DNA of 64,000 nt. It comes from Chara braunii (Eukaryota > Streptophyta > Charophyceae > Charales > Characeae). Location: contig BFEA01000033.1 of the NCBI GenBank assembly GCA_003427395.1, positions 4,919,470-4,983,469 on the forward strand. Direction: 5' to 3'. The position numbers were made by a program, and so were the translations under genes. Below, in pieces: positions 46,396 through 56,485 of the stretch (position 1 is its first letter; every line of letters starts with the position of its first letter). The notes under the pieces were generated by a model. It saw only the letters and a list, made by a program, of their open reading frames with translations, was not told the origin of the DNA and searched no databases.

Positions 46396-46841
46396 GGTCA
46401 TATCAAGCCACAAAACCTGCACTGAGGGCATTTTGTTGACGTCTTCAAACGAAAAACGCGCGAGGAAAGATAAAGATCGTCGATTATTGATATCAACAGC
46501 TTGCACAAACCCTTCCCAAGTACTGCAGTCTCCAGACCAACAATTCCAAGACGAGCAAGCAAGAGATAGTTGTCGGGCACTCTTAGACGGTGGGTCAATA
46601 ACCGTCAATTACCTGGACAGTGGACCACGGTCTTGTGAAGCAGATCGTCGATTCGCGCAGTAGTCGCTTTGTTTGGTCAGTGCTGCCAGCAGCAGCTCGT
46701 TCCGCGGACGAATGTTCGCCGCACCACACCCGATCGTCAATGATGGGGAACGCAAAAGCGTTCATTTCAGCACACCCGCTCGCGAAATGAGGTTGTTGCT
46801 CGAGTGGAAGGTGTTTTGAAAAGAGGAGGCATCCAGTGACA

Positions 46842-47325
46842 AACACCCGTTCATGCCCCCTTTGTGGCATAGGGCCATCGGCACCGTCGTTCTGATACGA
46901 TCAGAAGGCCGACGGTTCGTGGGAAGATACAGGCCTTAGAGTTTAACATCCATGCCCTCTTTGTAGCACAAGGCCATCGGCACTGTCGGTTCGATTTGAT
47001 CAAACAACCGACGGTTCACTGGAGGAGACATGCTCCAGAATATATAAAGACGAGTGGGCCCCCTTCTCCATTTTGCATTCTCATTTGTGATTCAGCGTGC
47101 GCGTTAGACTTCAGCACAGGTCAGGTTTTGTTTGCGACATTTGGTGAGTCAAAGGCAGGCCAGCGAAAAACACCCGCTTGTCCCCGCTATTTGGCACAAT
47201 GCCATCACCACCATCAGTTCGACTCGATCGGACGACCGTCGGTTCGTGGGAGGAGACAAGCTCTGCAGTATATAAATAGGAGTGAGCCTTCTTCTCCATT
47301 TTCCATTTTCCTTTCAGTCTCTTGT
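46842..47325 (+). promoter_or_regulatory. Triplicated promoter-like unit with two TATA boxes
   Basis: Three related units start at 46842, 46946 and 47169. Each has GGC.CAA.GCCATC and an imperfect dyad around GTCGGTT...GACGGTTC. Units 2 and 3 continue with GGAGGAGACA, TATATAAA (47041-47048) or TATATAAATA (47269-47278), then CCTTCTCCATTTT. Conservation of a TATA box followed by a shared initiator-side sequence fits a duplicated pol II promoter directed toward the 50-55 kb ORFs. Unit 1 has lost its TATA part. Confidence 0.6.
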
Positions 47326-47364
47326 CACGTGGCAGAAGAGAGTGAGTGGGACGGTGGCATTGTT

Positions 47365-47560
47365 CCAAGGCGAGGAGCACGGTTGGAGCGGATATTCGTA
47401 ACGGAAGAGAAGAGAAGAGAGCGAGTGGGGTCGAGACGGCGCCGAGCTATCTGGGCGTTGCTCCAAGGCGAGGAGCACCTTCGGAGCGGATCTCGGAGTG
47501 GAAGAGAGAGTCGGCACCGTTCTCTGAGGCGAGCAAAGTTAGAAGGACAACGAACAAACG
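47365..47560 (+). repeat. 98-bp duplication downstream of the TATA unit
   Basis: CCAAGGCGAGGAGCAC at 47365 recurs at 47463, followed both times by a GGAGCGGAT segment and GAAGAGA runs. The position downstream of the second TATA box suggests transcribed leader sequence. Confidence 0.75.
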
Positions 47561-47783
47561 GTGAGGATTTTTCCCGATCCCCGATTTGAAACCACGAAGA
47601 GCCACGTGGCAGTTTCGGTTTTGCAGTTGTCGTATCGAACACGACAAACGCATAAGTAACGGGTTCTCCAGAGTCGCATTGCACCGGACAGTGTCTCCGT
47701 CGTTGTGTTGAACACGACTGTCCCCTGACGGCGTCCTCGTGTACTTCGCAAGGCAGGGATGTGCATCTGCTGCACTGGTGGTC

Positions 47784-48480
47784 GTTGTCGTGTTTAACAC
47801 GACGACCGCCCGTAAACATATCATGCCCACGGCTAGCTAGCACCCCGCGTGAGTGGTGTGTAGTTGTGGGCAAGGGTTGCACTTGCGGTGGTTGTCATGT
47901 TGAACACGACGACCCCCCATAAACGTCTCATGCCCACGGCTAGTTAGCACCCCGTGTGAGTGCTGTGTAGCCGTGGGCAAGGGCTGCACTGGCGGTGGTT
48001 GTCGTGTTGAACACGGCGACCGCCCGTAAACGTCTCATGCCCACGGCTAGCAAGCACCCCGCGTGAGTTTTGTGTAGCCGTGGGCAAGGGCTTCACTGGC
48101 GGTGGTTGTCGTGTTGAACACGACGACCGCCCGTAAACGTTTCATGCCCACGGCTAGCTAGCACCCCGCGTGAGTGTTGTGTAGCTGTGGGCAAGGGCTG
48201 CACTAGCGGTGGTTGTCGTGTTGAACACGACGACCGCCCGTAAACGTCTCATGCCCACGGCTAGCTAGCACCCCGCGTGAGTGTTGTATAGCTGTGGGCA
48301 AGNNNNNNNNNNNNNNNNNNNNNNNNNNNNNNNNNNNNNNNNNNNNNNNNNNNNNNNATAGCTGTGGGCAAGGGCTGCACTGGAGGTGGTTGTCGTGTTG
48401 AACACGACGACCGCCCGTAAACGTCTCATGCCCACGGCTAGCTAGCACCCCGTGTGAGTAGGCCGCATGTTGGTAAACGG
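47784..48480. repeat. 107-bp tandem array, one dyad per unit, with assembly gap
   Basis: The unit start GTTGTC falls at 47784, 47891, 47998, 48105 and 48212, exactly 107 apart, and again at 48389 after the gap; a further diverged unit is at 48635. Each unit has one dyad, then CCCGTAAACGTCTCATGCCC, GGCTAGCTAGCACCCC and GTGGGCAAGGGCTGCACT. The N run at 48303-48357 interrupts the array, so its true length is unknown. Confidence 0.93.
48303..48357. other. Assembly gap, 55 N
   Basis: Undetermined bases inside the 107-bp array. The flanking unit phase (177 bases between unit starts) is not a multiple of 107, so the gap size is not exact. Confidence 0.97.
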
Positions 48481-50330
48481 TTGGAAACATGGACCCGACC
48501 CTCCTAAACGATTGGCCGCATCATTTCACGTAATTCCAATGTTGGTTCCAACTTGTGAGCAAGTTGAAAACTCGATGAAAATTTTCCACAATTTTTCTGT
48601 TGTTGTGTAGCCATGGGCAAAGGCTGCACTGGAGGTGGTTGTCGTGTTGAACACGACGACCACCCGTAAACGTCTTATGCCCACAGCTAGCTAGCACCCC
48701 ACATAAGTGTTGTGTAGCAGTGGGCAAGGGCCTATTTGCTGCACATGCGTTGGTTGTCATGTTAGACACGACGACCATTCGTCAATGTCTCACATTGCCA
48801 TGGTTGTCGTGTCGAAAACGACAACCACCGTCAACGTCTCTTGCCCACGGCGACCTAGAACGCGGCTTGAGTGTTGTGCAGCCTTGGGCAAGGTCTACAT
48901 AACACGAAGGTAGCGCTGCATCGCTGCTATGCTGGCGGTGGTTGTCGTGTCCAACACGACGACCATCGATCAAATTGAATGTGTCATGCCCACGGTTATC
49001 GTGTTCAACACGACGACCGTCCATCAACGTCTCATGCCCACGGCTAGCTGGCACGGCTCCTGGAATGAGGCATTGACGGACGGTCGTCTAATGCGGGTGT
49101 CTCATGCAACGGATGTGTAACACGAAGCCGTTGTGGTTGTCGTGTTCGACACTATGATCTATCGGTAGCTCACCCTAGGGAATAAGAGTTTTAGGGTCAG
49201 TCGTGGTGTTGAACACGACAACCACCACCAAAACAAGCGACCCATTTTCACTCACTACCAAGTCGGTTAGGGCACATCGGTTGAGTAGAGGATGCTTCAT
49301 CGTTTCGATACGAGGGGTCCCCGTGTCTCTCTCTACGACCGTCCCTCGGGCACTCCGGCCTTGTGCAAAGGATTTCGTCGTCGCGCCGAATACGATCGAG
49401 CTTTGGGCGGTTGTCGTGTTGAACACGACGACTGTCCCTTGGGCAATCCGGGCTTGTGGAGGGAAGACCGTCCATCGGGCACTCCGACCTTTTTCAATGG
49501 ACGTCGTCGCATCGAACATGGTCGCCCTTCGGGAGGTTGTCGTGTTCGACAAGATGGTGCCCTACCACGCATAAGGCAAGGTCTGCATAGAACCGGGTCA
49601 ATGACTGCTGCAACGAGGGTATTTGTTGAAGAACCTTTGGGCGGTTGTCTTGTTCAGCACGACGACCTCCATCGTGCACTCCTGCCTTCTTTTAACGGAC
49701 GTCGTCCTGTCGAACACGATCGCCCTGCGGGAGGTTGTCGTGTTCAAAGACGATGGTGCCCTTTTTTCACAGGGTTAGGTTTGCACAGCACCGAGGCAAG
49801 GGCTGCTTCAACGGGCGTGTGTGTTGGGATCAACACTTGGTCTGTCGGTCGTGGGTGGGTGTTATATTGCCATTCGCTGGAGCAAGGAAGGGAACAAGAG
49901 TCCCGATTACAGTGAATGTTTCATGTGCTTTTGAGTTCTGGATTTCTTGCAGACGTATGGGAGGATGCGGTAGACTGACTCTCGTTCGCATGTGCAACTC
50001 GTTGGCATGTGAGGTACCGGGGCACCGGATGTGTTGCAGAAATGGGCCACTTATTTCGGTTTGGTTTAAGTCTTCAGGGCGTCATATGTTCGACACGACG
50101 TGTCTCTTTGTCTCTGCTTTAGTGGGGTGTTTGTCGTGTTTAACACGACAACCGTCCCTCACGCACTTCGACCGTTTGCAAGGCATGTCATCGTCGTGTC
50201 GAACACGATCGCCCATGAGGGGGTTGTCGAAGACCGTCCTTTGGGAGCATCGTTATATTCGTTTTCGCATGGGCCGTGTGCTTTTGCTAATTGAAACCAT
50301 TGTGGTGTGAAGGGTTCTTCGGAGTCGCGA

Positions 50331-51252
50331 TGGACATCTCACACTTAATGACCCCTGCTATTTGGCACGAACACTTGGCACACCTTTTCCCTCCCACGCG
50401 CTGCTCGTCCGCGGATCTCGAGAGTCCACTGCGATCGATAGTGCGAGTACGGGGGACTTTGAGTCCGATCAGTGGATGACGGTCGTCTCGTACATCGATG
50501 ATCACATGGACTCCTGAGGAGAGCCTCACTGGGAGAAGATGGTCAGGGAGTGCCCAATGCCCATGGGCAGAGGACTATAAGTTCGCTAATATGCTTGAGT
50601 GGGGACGTTATATTCACGTGCCTCATGATGTCCTCAGTCCAGTCCGATTGCATCACTTGTGTAAAAAGTTGAAATCTGACCGCTATTACAATCTCCTCGA
50701 CTGCCAATATGTGATAGTCTCCCACGCACATGGTGCCGTGTGATGAAACAGGAGTTGCTTGACTGTGCCCGACATTCTGAGTTCCTGGATCAGTATCCTT
50801 TGCGATCTCCTGGGCTATCGTCTCGAGCAATGTCGTACTACTGCATCAGATTGTGTCTAGCAGCGTTCGTCTTCTGCAGGGTCCTCTGCGTTGTGTGTTC
50901 GAACAAGAATAGGACCTTAACTGACGTTGTGGTGTACATGTCCAGGAACGAGTTGGAAATGGCTAGAGGAGGGATGATTTTAGTTCAACGAGAAGTCGAA
51001 GGGAAATGGGATGTAGTGATCGGTGGTAAGGTGGACGATGTCGACACATGGCGTGAGGTTGAAACGAAAGTGTCGTTTATATGGGATGCTATAGGCATTT
51101 CTCTGGTCGGCAGGTCCGGATTCGTCCGCATGACATATATTTCAGTGTTTGCGGATGACGCTTCCGCCGATGAACCACAATATCTGACGTTCGGATCACC
51201 AATTAGAATGTTCAATGACTACATGACTACAACAGCTCGCCGTCATCGGTAG
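50331..51252 (+). pseudogene. ORF-A of the candidate element, unknown family
   Basis: From ATG 50331 the protein begins MDISHLMTPAIWHEHLAHLF. It shifts frame near 50400, again near 50570 (EDYKFANMLEWGRYIHVPHD, YYNLLDCQYVIVSHAHG), and again at 50741-50745, where TGA and ATG overlap (TGATG). The last open frame, to TGA 51250-51252, has a hydrophobic Cys-rich stretch (YYCIRLCLAAFVFCRVLCVV) that could be a membrane segment, then KWDVVIGGKVDDVDTWREVE and YISVFADDASADEP. About 300 residues are readable in all. No domain is recognised. It lies between two dyad clusters. Confidence 0.5.
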
Positions 51253-51682
51253 ACTTTCTGCACATTCGACAGTTTTTTTTTTGCGACTGTAGATGAAAAT
51301 GTTTAGACTGCAAGTTTCCCAATTTTGTTGGTCTTCTAGCGCTTTTGTTGTCAATTATTTGAAGTCAGTTTCGGTTCAATCGGTCAGCTTTTGGTTGTCT
51401 GTATCTGTGGCCTCATGAACAAAATGTTTCAATTTTTTAACTATTGGTCAAATGTTATCAATGGTACATGCCTTCGAAGCATTTGGTTTTCTATATTCGT
51501 GGTCTAATGAACAAAATGTTTCGATTTCATGATTGTTGTTCAAATGTTGTCAATGGTATATGCCTTCATGCTACGAATGTGGATTTGACTATCACGTGAC
51601 GAGCAGGGATTGTGAATAATCGTCCGATGAGTCCTCCTACTTTGGATACTCACGGTTTTATATCACTCAGTAGCGTTCCTTA
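51253..51682. other. Short non-coding spacer
   Basis: An AACAAAATGTTTC block occurs twice (about 51417 and 51510) with surrounding similarity (TTCAAATGTT/TCAAATGTTGTCAATGGTA), indicating a ~90-bp duplication. No gene seen. Confidence 0.55.
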
Positions 51683-52594
51683 TCGACTCCAACACGACGA
51701 ACGTTTTGGATGTTTCCGCCTCGACGGTTTGGTAGGATGTTGATGTTCTGTGTGACCGTGTCGATCGAAATTGTGTTGTCATTGTATGTGTCCCGTCTTC
51801 AACACGTCGAGGGATCCGCCGTGTCGAACTCCCAACACCGGAGGGCTTGTGGGTGGCAGGGATACGTCGTGTCGAACACAATTATGCTCCAAAGGAGGTT
51901 GTTGTCGTGTTCGAGACAACCATCCCGGAGGACGTAGTTGTATGTGTCCCGACTTCAACACGTCGAGGGATCCGTCGTGTCAAAGTCCCAACACCGGAGG
52001 ACTTGTGGGTGTCGTGTCGAACAGGATGATGTTGCTAAGGAGGTTGTTGTCATGTTCGACACGACCATTCCCGAAGGAAGGGTGGGTGCGAGGGATTCGT
52101 CGTGTCGAACGTGATGACGCTTCTTAGGAAGTTGTTGTCATGTTCGACACGACAATCCTAGATGGCGGGTAGGTATCGCTGCACGGAGTTACACTGTCGA
52201 ACATGGTCTAAGAAGAATTGTCGGAAAGGGATTGATTGCCGAACACGACGATGTTTCTTAGGAGGCTGTTAATCCCGTGTAGCGGGTGAGTACCGGGAAT
52301 TCGTCGTGTTCGACACGACGGTGCTTCTTAGAAGGCTGCTGTATCACGGAGGGTGGGTGGGTGCCACTGTCTGGGGTTGTCACATCGAACACGATAACAC
52401 CTTCCTAAGAAATATCATCCGAAGAGGATTTATCGTGTCCGACGCGATGATGCTAAGACCACAGTACTCGAGATGGTGGACTGGATGCATATCCGTCCCA
52501 TAAATGAAGGCGTTTCTCATTTATTTTTTTTGCGTTGTTGATCAGTTTTTGCCTGGCAGCTTGACTATTACTAGCTTATGGTGGATTATACAAA

Positions 52595-53345
52595 ATGGAT
52601 GTTGCAGAAAAACAACGAAAACGCTTAAGGACCAGGAGTTTTGCGAGTGTCGAGTACTCGCCCAAAAAGTCGAAGGGATCCCCGGTTGCTGGGGTCGAGA
52701 AAGGAGAGACGCCAGGGTCTAAGGCGACTGCGCAGCGCCGATCATCAAGCTCTACGATGCAGACGCCTGTGCAGCGAGGTACACCTCTTTCAAGTCCGAT
52801 GAGTCGCCTTAGAGGATCTGATCAAGGCAGGGAGGTCGCATTGCTTGTTCGGATAGCGGGGAGTGGTCAAGTGTCTAGTAGTCGTGGTGAAGGGTCTGGT
52901 GGTCGTCGGCAGAACTGTGCACAAGAGACAGCGGGGCATGCAGGCTCCGCTGAGAAATTTGTCCATGGGCTATCCGAGGTCGTGCCTGTCGTTGACTACG
53001 AAGACAAATTTTGGATGTTGGACTGGGTAGGCGATGTTTGGCAGGTTGGTAGTGGTCTTCTTCTGTATGTCGTCTTACAAGACCAAATCAGACCGATAGG
53101 TGGTATAGCGTCTTGGTCAGGCAGGCAACGTCCGGTTGCCACTTTTGAGATGACTATGCTCTTGAACGACAAAGGCGAGAGAGTTCCTAATATCAGATAT
53201 TTTGCTGATTGATGGAGAAAATATTAATATGAATATGGTAAATCGTTCGTGGATCTGTTCAATCCGGATGAAAATCAAGAACTGAAATTGCCCGATCTCG
53301 TTCAGGTTTTCAACTTCTTCAACCGAAACAAGATTCAAGGTCACA
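52595..53345 (+). pseudogene. ORF-B of the candidate element, basic N-terminus
   Basis: ATG 52595 opens a 205-codon frame to a TGA at 53210-53212. The N-terminus is Lys/Arg/Ser rich (EKQRKRLRTRSF, SPKKSKGSP), NLS-like, and the next ~80 residues are low-complexity Ser/Gly/Arg. A folded-looking C-terminal part follows (VVDYEDKFWMLDWVGDVWQV, PVATFEMTMLLNDKGERVPN). The same frame continues past the stop, and past a second (TAA at about 53223), with SFVDLFNPDENQELKLPDL to 53345, so the stops look like mutations. Family unknown; a nuclear or DNA-binding role is only suggested by the basic stretch. Confidence 0.5.
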
Positions 53346-53366
53346 AAGGCTTATAAAGATGACACC

Positions 53367-54130
53367 ATGACGAAACCAAAAAATGTGATGTCATCAGCTG
53401 CACTGGCATAATCTTCAGGAGCACTCGAAGGGATATTATTGCGACCAACTGTAGGTGCCATATCGATTCGGCCGTCAGTGTCCATGCCGCTTGTCCTGAA
53501 AGCAGGACAGATTGTTGTGAAGGGACCTACTAATGCACAGGTTGCGCCGCCAGTGCCAAACAAGATTCTGCCAATATCAGTGAAGGAGCCACTCAGCAAA
53601 TTGCGCGACATTGTGAGTTCCTCGAGCATGTGTGGTGTTGCTGTGCAAGGATATGACGAGCCTTTGCATTTCGAAGATGTGGGGGAAGGGAGCAACGCAG
53701 AGAGTACACAGAGAGAAGAGGAAGAGGAGGGTTCGCAGAAGCGAAGTAGGGAAAGCTACAACGAGGAAAAAAAGGATAGTGAAAACACTACTAGTCAGAG
53801 GGAAGGTCGTCAATGGAGTCATAAGGTCGAGGATGAAGAGGAAGCACGACACTCACACATTCTTGTGGAGCTTCACGTCGACCAGGGGGACAATAGTGAT
53901 GACGAGCACTGCTGCGACATTCAGGAGCACGGACAAGATCAACATGAGGACGCTGCGCACCACAAAAGCAGTGGAAAAGCTAGGCAGAATAAGAGATAAA
54001 GTATTGAGGAGAAGAAAAGGAAAGGGAGAACTCCTTTGTCACCCCCTGCAACAGTTAGAGATCTCGAGGAAAAGAAAAGGAAAGTTGGGCAGGAGAGGAG
54101 AAAAAGTCTAAACCATAAAAGGAGCAGGAA
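53367..54130 (+). pseudogene. ORF-C N-terminal part, acidic/basic low-complexity region
   Basis: ATG 53367 is in frame with the long frame 53439-53999 but is separated by a TAA at 53406-53408. The readable protein has GQIVVKGPTNAQVAPPVPNK, an acidic stretch (QREEEEEGSQKRSRESYNEE) and His/Asp/Glu-rich sequence. After the stop at 53997, Lys/Arg-rich sequence (EEKKRKGR, EEKKRKVGQERRKSLNHKRS) continues in frame to about 54130. It is likely a linker joining to the ORF-C core that follows. Confidence 0.45.
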
Positions 54131-54154
54131 AGAGCAACCGCAAAAAAAATACAA

Positions 54155-54846
54155 GTGCAGCCTCTCCCGATGGATGAAGCAGTCCAACGTACTCGCGACG
54201 CAGAAGTTGTTGCCAAACAAAAGCTGATGCAGAAAAAGAGAGTAGCAAAGGGCGGTACAATGGAGAAGGCGACCGTTTTTTCCACGTCTGAACAGTCGCA
54301 GTCCGGCGACGAGGCAAAAGACAAGACTATCACGCGACCATCAAGATTGCAAATGTCGCCAAGTGAGTTACCGACTTTGCATCTCGGGAAAGACTTCTTT
54401 CTGGACTTCAATACTGACAGTACACAGAAGAGCGAAACACATTTCATCACCGTTGAATTCCAAGAATTTATGGATATTCCAAATGAGGAATTTATATATG
54501 ATCAGAGATCATCGACCAAAATCATATTGATGAGATCTATGAAGCGATGCTGACATCAGGTGAAGCGGCCATTCGAGAAAGGACAACAGGCAGGACGGGG
54601 TTGAACACATTCCCATTGTATGAGAAACCAATACTCTTGTTGGTGACACTGCATGACCAACTGCATATAGACTCATTGGGTAAGGTTATGCGAGCAAGAA
54701 GAGTTTCTCCTGATTATTTTTTTCTTTTACAAGAAACCACTTGATAAGTATTTCTAGTACCCTCTCAGTGACCAACACAACGTGGCAGGTGCACGAAGAT
54801 GTTTTCGTGAAAATCCGGTTGTGACAAAAGAGTTGCGGTTGGATTA
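54155..54846 (+). pseudogene. ORF-C core with a ParB/sulfiredoxin-like pattern
   Basis: From about 54155 a Lys-rich start leads to FFLDFNTDSTQKS, ITVEFQEFMDIPNEEFIYDQ and, after a frameshift near 54515, NHIDEIYEAMLTSGEAAIRE. LYEKPILLLVTL (about 54625) comes next and YPLSDQHNVAGARR (54758-54799) closes the core. The order (hydrophobic strand, a Gln/Arg-containing block, a helix, a KPI strand, then G/D-Q-H-x-x-x-A-A/R) follows that of ParB/Srx-fold domains, where the last block is G-x-R/H-R-x-x-A. The match is by eye and a key Gly/Arg is altered (DQHN). If real, the domain binds DNA and CTP or acts as a nuclease in known relatives. Two or more frame breaks are present. Confidence 0.35.
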
Positions 54847-55430
54847 ATGGACAACTATGCCAGTTTATTATCCGGATTACTTTATGGATCACTAAGGGAG
54901 GTTGAGCAGATTCCAAAATGCGAAGGACAAATGGAACATTCCGCCTCATCAAAGCATCGTTGTTCGGGATATCAGGAAGTTGTGGAACGTGTCCGACTGT
55001 CCTTAAGCCAAAGGCGGGCAGGGAGCCTTGATCATTACATTAGTATGTCACTCGGTCAGTGAAGTTTAGAATGATCCGGCTTCCATGGTCCTTACATGAT
55101 CTTAGCTAGGTCGTCGGACGACGTATATCAAAAAGTGGAGCGGGTATATGCAGCTTGGGAAAGCGGATAACTGTCGGGAAGAGACGCTAATGAACGTGCA
55201 GGTCTGCATAAAAGACTGTGGAAAGCGCCTCGCATGCACTCACAAAGGAATTGTGACAAAAATATTATACGTCGTGGTTTGCAAGCCTTGTCAACGTCGG
55301 TGTTGTTGCCCAAAAACGTTAGAAGACGCACCGAACACGTGACGATCCCGTTTGGAAAGCCAGTTGCCCTAAAGTTGTTTAAATTGTGGGAATAGACACC
55401 AAACAAGGAAAGAAATTGCACCGTGAAGGT
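54847..55430 (+). pseudogene. ORF-C C-terminal part
   Basis: Readable pieces are MPVYYPDYF, KDKWNIPPHQSIVVRDIRKLW (about 54915-54985), VCIKDCGKRLACTHKGIVTK (55205-55260), then a frame change to LSTSVLLPKNVRRRTEHVTI and PFGKPVALKLFKLWE (about 55290-55390). Stops and frame changes separate them. The pieces lie in order on the same strand and look like one continuous ancestral protein with ORF-C core. No domain is recognised in this part. Confidence 0.4.
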
Positions 55431-55741
55431 TACACGTTGTCTCGCATGAGCTCTCCAGCCTCTTTAAAGGTCTTGGCTATGGAGTACTTCATGTGAAAAA
55501 CACAGGGAAAATGTTCAAACAGCAGCTGCCGCTACCATTCTCCCTTTTCCTCTGTGCCTCAGGCCAGATGTCACGCCAGCCTGTGACGTAGTAATGACCC
55601 TGCGCCTCTGGATATCGCGCGTGCGTCAAGCGCTAACTCCCATCTACTTCACAACATCACAACACTCTCGCATCAGCGCCTCCCTCTCGTTGGTTGCCAT
55701 CACCGCGCCACGTGTCAACTAGTATGTTACTAGTCACCACA

Positions 55742-56016
55742 AGCCAGCGCCTCGCCAGTCGCAAATCACCAGCGCCCCACCCCTCACCTGTTGCCAGCGC
55801 CTCGGCCCCCACCAGCAGCCAGCGCCTCGCTGCACTCACACAGCCAGCGTCTCGCCACTCGCGAGAAGCCAGCGCCTCGCAACCTGCAAGAAGCCAGTGC
55901 CCCGCCACCTTCGACCAGTCAGCGCCTCGCCTGCAAGCAACCAGCATGCCACCATCCGCATGTCGCGGCGGCCCGGCGCCTGCGAGCCATAGCGCTAGTG
56001 CTAGCGCTAGCGCTAA
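55742..56016. repeat. GC-rich CCAGCGCCTCGC minisatellite and GCTAGC palindromic run
   Basis: Units of CCAGCGCCTCGCCA with 15-30-base spacers repeat at 55745-55940. GCTAGTGCTAGCGCTAGCGCTAA follows near 55990-56016. It lies directly before the right direct repeat. Confidence 0.8.
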
Positions 56017-56031
56017 CGCGCGCCCAACGAC

Positions 56032-56260
56032 GAAAGGAGGTTGACGTGGATCACATGCACTAGCACAATTAATAAAAAAGAAAGGGAGACGGCGAGGACT
56101 GATGCATTCATGCCCTCATGCAAGCCATCGACACTCAATACTTTCGCTCATCAGGCCCACATGCGCGCACACCCACACGCATACCCATAGAGCCTTCAAT
56201 GAAACATTCTACATCCATAGACTTTCATACCCAACATGCATAACAGATTACCCAACTTTT
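56032..56260 (+). repeat. Direct repeat DR-R, 229 bp
   Basis: This is the second copy of 41597-41824, in the same orientation. It includes an identical block from GGCGAGGACTGATGC to CTCATCAGGCCCA. The sequences outside both copies differ. Confidence 0.92.
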
Positions 56261-56485
56261 GGAGTCATGCACACATCACACGGGGACAAAGCAGCAATCG
56301 AGAAAAGCTTCGTCTTTAAAATACAGAATTCTCTCAACTGGCCGCTCCGGGCTCAGTTCCCAATCCGTCAAAATCACCGATCCGTCAAAACCACCGGCAA
56401 CCATAGCGCCAAGGCCCTGCCGCTGTCGGCGTCTGATCCTCCACCACCGCTCAGTCCCTCCGACTGCCTTACCCCAAGTCTACTG

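Larger units (their letters stand above)
43605..52450. promoter_or_regulatory. Dispersed array of GTCGTGT-N3-ACACGAC dyads
   Basis: About 40 copies of a 17-bp dyad or clear derivatives lie between 43605 and 52450. Both 7-bp arms are perfect at 44595, 47787, 48108, 48215, 48392, 48638, 48944, 49413, 50133 and 52304. The 3-bp spacer varies (TGA, TTA, TCG, CCA, TGG; CGA and TCA in imperfect copies) while the arms persist, as expected for sites bound by a symmetric dimer. Some copies lie in tandem repeats, but many sit in otherwise unrelated sequence. The role (operator, replication or partition site, recombinase site) is inference; the dyads themselves are directly visible. Confidence 0.85.
41597..56260. 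mobile_element. Candidate 14.7-kb element bounded by 228-bp direct repeats
   Basis: A 228-bp direct repeat lies at both ends (41597-41824 and 56032-56260). Between the copies are a minus-strand frame at 42.6-43.2 kb, about 9 kb dominated by a dispersed GTCGTGT-N3-ACACGAC dyad, and plus-strand broken ORFs (50.3-55.4 kb) with no RT, integrase or known transposase. The terminal repeats could be short LTR-like repeats, the mark of a tyrosine-recombinase element, or the result of a segmental duplication. The repeat does not start TG or end CA, and no target duplication was found, so a classic LTR element is disfavoured. The internal ORFs look repeat-encoded. Confidence 0.45.

Noticed and set aside
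46996-47589. 197-codon plus-strand frame
   Set aside because: It crosses the repeated TATA units and the 98-bp duplication. The repeats explain the open frame, and TATA boxes inside it make coding unlikely.
47784-48480. CRISPR-like array of regularly spaced palindromic repeats
   Set aside because: The whole 107-bp unit is repeated, so there are no unique spacers. There are no cas genes and the genome is eukaryotic.
49203-49915. Long frames with repeated VVVxNTTT or RRVxHDN peptides
   Set aside because: These peptides are the translation of the dyad GTCGTGT-N3-ACACGAC and occur on both strands, so they are not protein repeats.
41597-56260. Classic LTR retrotransposon with 228-bp LTRs
   Set aside because: No TG...CA ends, primer-binding site, gag, RT or integrase between the repeats. 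Kept only as an unclassified element.
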